The notes under the pieces were generated by a model. That model was given only the letters and a program-made list of their open reading frames with translations. It was not told the origin of the DNA and searched no databases. From contig JAYSFC010000103.1 of the NCBI GenBank assembly GCA_041913505.1, positions 1-13,993 on the forward strand: a DNA stretch of 13,993 bases, given 5' to 3'. The DNA is from JAYSFC01 sp041913505 (lineage in GTDB: Bacteria; Pseudomonadota; Gammaproteobacteria; Burkholderiales; Burkholderiaceae_C). The position numbers were made by a program, and so were the translations under genes. Of the stretch, positions 12,891 through 13,993 are shown piece after piece; the stretch's first letter is position 1, and each line of letters begins with the position of its first letter.

Positions 12891-13993
12891 ATGCCGCCGT
12901 GCGCGTGACGGGCTACGGCTTCATCACGCCACTGGGCCAGGGCATCGCGGATTTCGACGACCACCTGTTCGGCGCCCGCTCGGCCGTGCGGGCCCACACC
13001 GTGGCCGTGCCGGGCCAACCCAGCATCCAGATTGCCGCTGCGACCTGCACGTTCGACGAGGCCGCGCAGCGCGCGCCTTCGCGTCTGCCCATGGACCGCG
13101 GCACGGCCATGGCGCTCGTGGCGGCCGAGTCGGCCGTGCAGGCCGCCGCGCTCGAAGCCGACCCCGAGCGCATCGGCGTGTTCTGGGGCAGCGGCATGGC
13201 CGGCGCCAGCACCTTCGAAGCCACCTGCCGCGCGCTCTACGCCGAGCAGCGCCGCATGCGCCCCACCAGCGTGCCCACGATCATGCCCAACGCGGCCGCC
13301 GCCGAACTCGCGCTGCGCTTCGGCGCACGCGGCGCCGCGCTCACCTACGCCTGCGCCTGCGCTTCTTCGGCCGTGGCCATCGGCGAGGCGCTTCGCGCGC
13401 TGCGCGCGGGCTGGATCGATGTGGCTATCGCGGGCGGCCACGAGGCCATGCTCGTGCCCGGCGTGATGACGGGCTGGGACGCCATGCGCGTGCTGGCCCC
13501 GGTGCGTGCCGAGGCCGACGCACCGCGTGCCTGCCGCCCGTTCTCGGCCGACCGCGCAGGCTTCGCGCTTGGCGAAGGCGCCGCGGCGCTGGTGCTCGAA
13601 ACCGAGGCCCACGCCCGCGCACGGGGAGCGCACGCGCCCCTGTTCCTCGCTGGCTATGCCACCAACTGCGACGGCATGCACATCACCAACCCGCACGCGC
13701 CAGGCCAGGTACGCGCGCTGCGCGGCGCGCTGCGCGATGCGGGGCTCGTGCCCGCCGACATCGGCTACATCAACGCCCACGGCACGGCCACGCTCGCGGG
13801 CGACCTGGCCGAGGCGCAATCGGTGGGAGAGGTTTTTGGCGACGGCGCACCCATCAGCTCCACCAAGGCCATCCACGGCCACCTGCTGGGCGGCGGCGGC
13901 GCGGTGGAACTCGTGGCCACGCTGCGGGCGCTGACACAGCGGCGCCTGCCGCCCACGGCCCACCTCGACACGGCGGACCCGGCGTTCTCGCTC
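12887..13993 (+). CDS. beta-ketoacyl-ACP synthase, FabF-like (KS), 3' end beyond window
   Basis: Condensing enzyme that would extend an acyl chain held on the ACP encoded just upstream. The 369 codons present read fMet-NAAVRVTGYGFITPLGQG, the usual KAS-II opening, and cover most of the two thiolase-fold halves. The catalytic triad is intact: Cys158 in the elbow TYACACASSAVAIG, His298 in NAHGTAT and His332 in STKAIHGHLLGGGGAVE, matching Cys163, His303 and His340 of E. coli FabF. RPFSADRAGFALGEGAAALVLE is also conserved. Because Cys158 is present it is a catalytic KS, not a chain-length factor. The unusual CACASS elbow has a second cysteine (Cys156) two residues before the nucleophile. Roughly 40 residues at the C-terminus are missing because the window ends. 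The GTG start overlaps the ACP stop. Confidence 0.93.
   Translation, partial: MNAAVRVTGYGFITPLGQGIADFDDHLFGARSAVRAHTVAVPGQPSIQIAAATCTFDEAAQRAPSRLPMDRGTAMALVAAESAVQAAALEADPERIGVFWGSGMAGASTFEATCRALYAEQRRMRPTSVPTIMPNAAAAELALRFGARGAALTYACACASSAVAIGEALRALRAGWIDVAIAGGHEAMLVPGVMTGWDAMRVLAPVRAEADAPRACRPFSADRAGFALGEGAAALVLETEAHARARGAHAPLFLAGYATNCDGMHITNPHAPGQVRALRGALRDAGLVPADIGYINAHGTATLAGDLAEAQSVGEVFGDGAPISSTKAIHGHLLGGGGAVELVATLRALTQRRLPPTAHLDTADPAFSL

Noticed and set aside
12891..12908. ATG at 12891 as start of the ketosynthase
   Set aside because: This frame stops after five codons (TGA at 12906-12908). The KS reading frame uses GTG at 12887.

Overview
The window is GC-rich and densely coded. It looks like a chromosomal segment of a betaproteobacterium, most likely a Comamonadaceae member related to Acidovorax. 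This rests on the wording of the MnmG N-terminus, the protein families present and a short intergenic repeat of a type I recall from that family. It probably lies near the replication origin, because a near-perfect ParB-binding site (parS, 1005-1020) sits beside the start of mnmG (gidA), a gene usually found next to oriC and parAB.

Left part (1-3875). The 5' half of mnmG runs leftward out of the window. Rightward come an NAD(P)H-dependent FMN reductase, a small cysteine-cluster protein (YkgJ family), a beta-class glutathione S-transferase and an Old Yellow Enzyme alkene reductase (NemA type). The last three enzymes named form a loose redox/electrophile-detoxification neighbourhood. A 60-bp convergent gap with a hairpin repeat ends this part.

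Middle (3936-6182). A leftward two-component pair encodes an OmpR-type response regulator followed, with a 4-bp ATGA overlap, by a TctE/QseC-like histidine kinase. It is divergent from the operon to its right. The 118-bp shared intergenic region holds an 11-bp tandem direct repeat (6130-6151) and a second imperfect repeat/palindrome cluster (6077-6107), which are plausible regulator sites.

Right part (6183-13993). One tightly packed rightward gene string starts with a tripartite heavy-metal-efflux RND system: TolC-type outer membrane factor, lipoprotein membrane-fusion protein and CzcA/CusA-type pump. It continues without a break into an EST30-like alpha/beta hydrolase, an acyl carrier protein and a FabF-like beta-ketoacyl-ACP synthase, which is cut by the window end. 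Junctions from the fusion protein onward are 4-bp overlaps or a 2-bp gap, so these genes are very probably co-transcribed and translationally coupled. The most interesting feature of the window is this joining of an efflux pump and its sensor pair to the beginning of what looks like a fatty-acid/polyketide-type biosynthetic cluster. The product and the pump substrate cannot be read from the sequence.

No tRNA, rRNA, CRISPR array, insertion sequence or phage gene was seen, and no gene-free stretch exceeds 300 bases.
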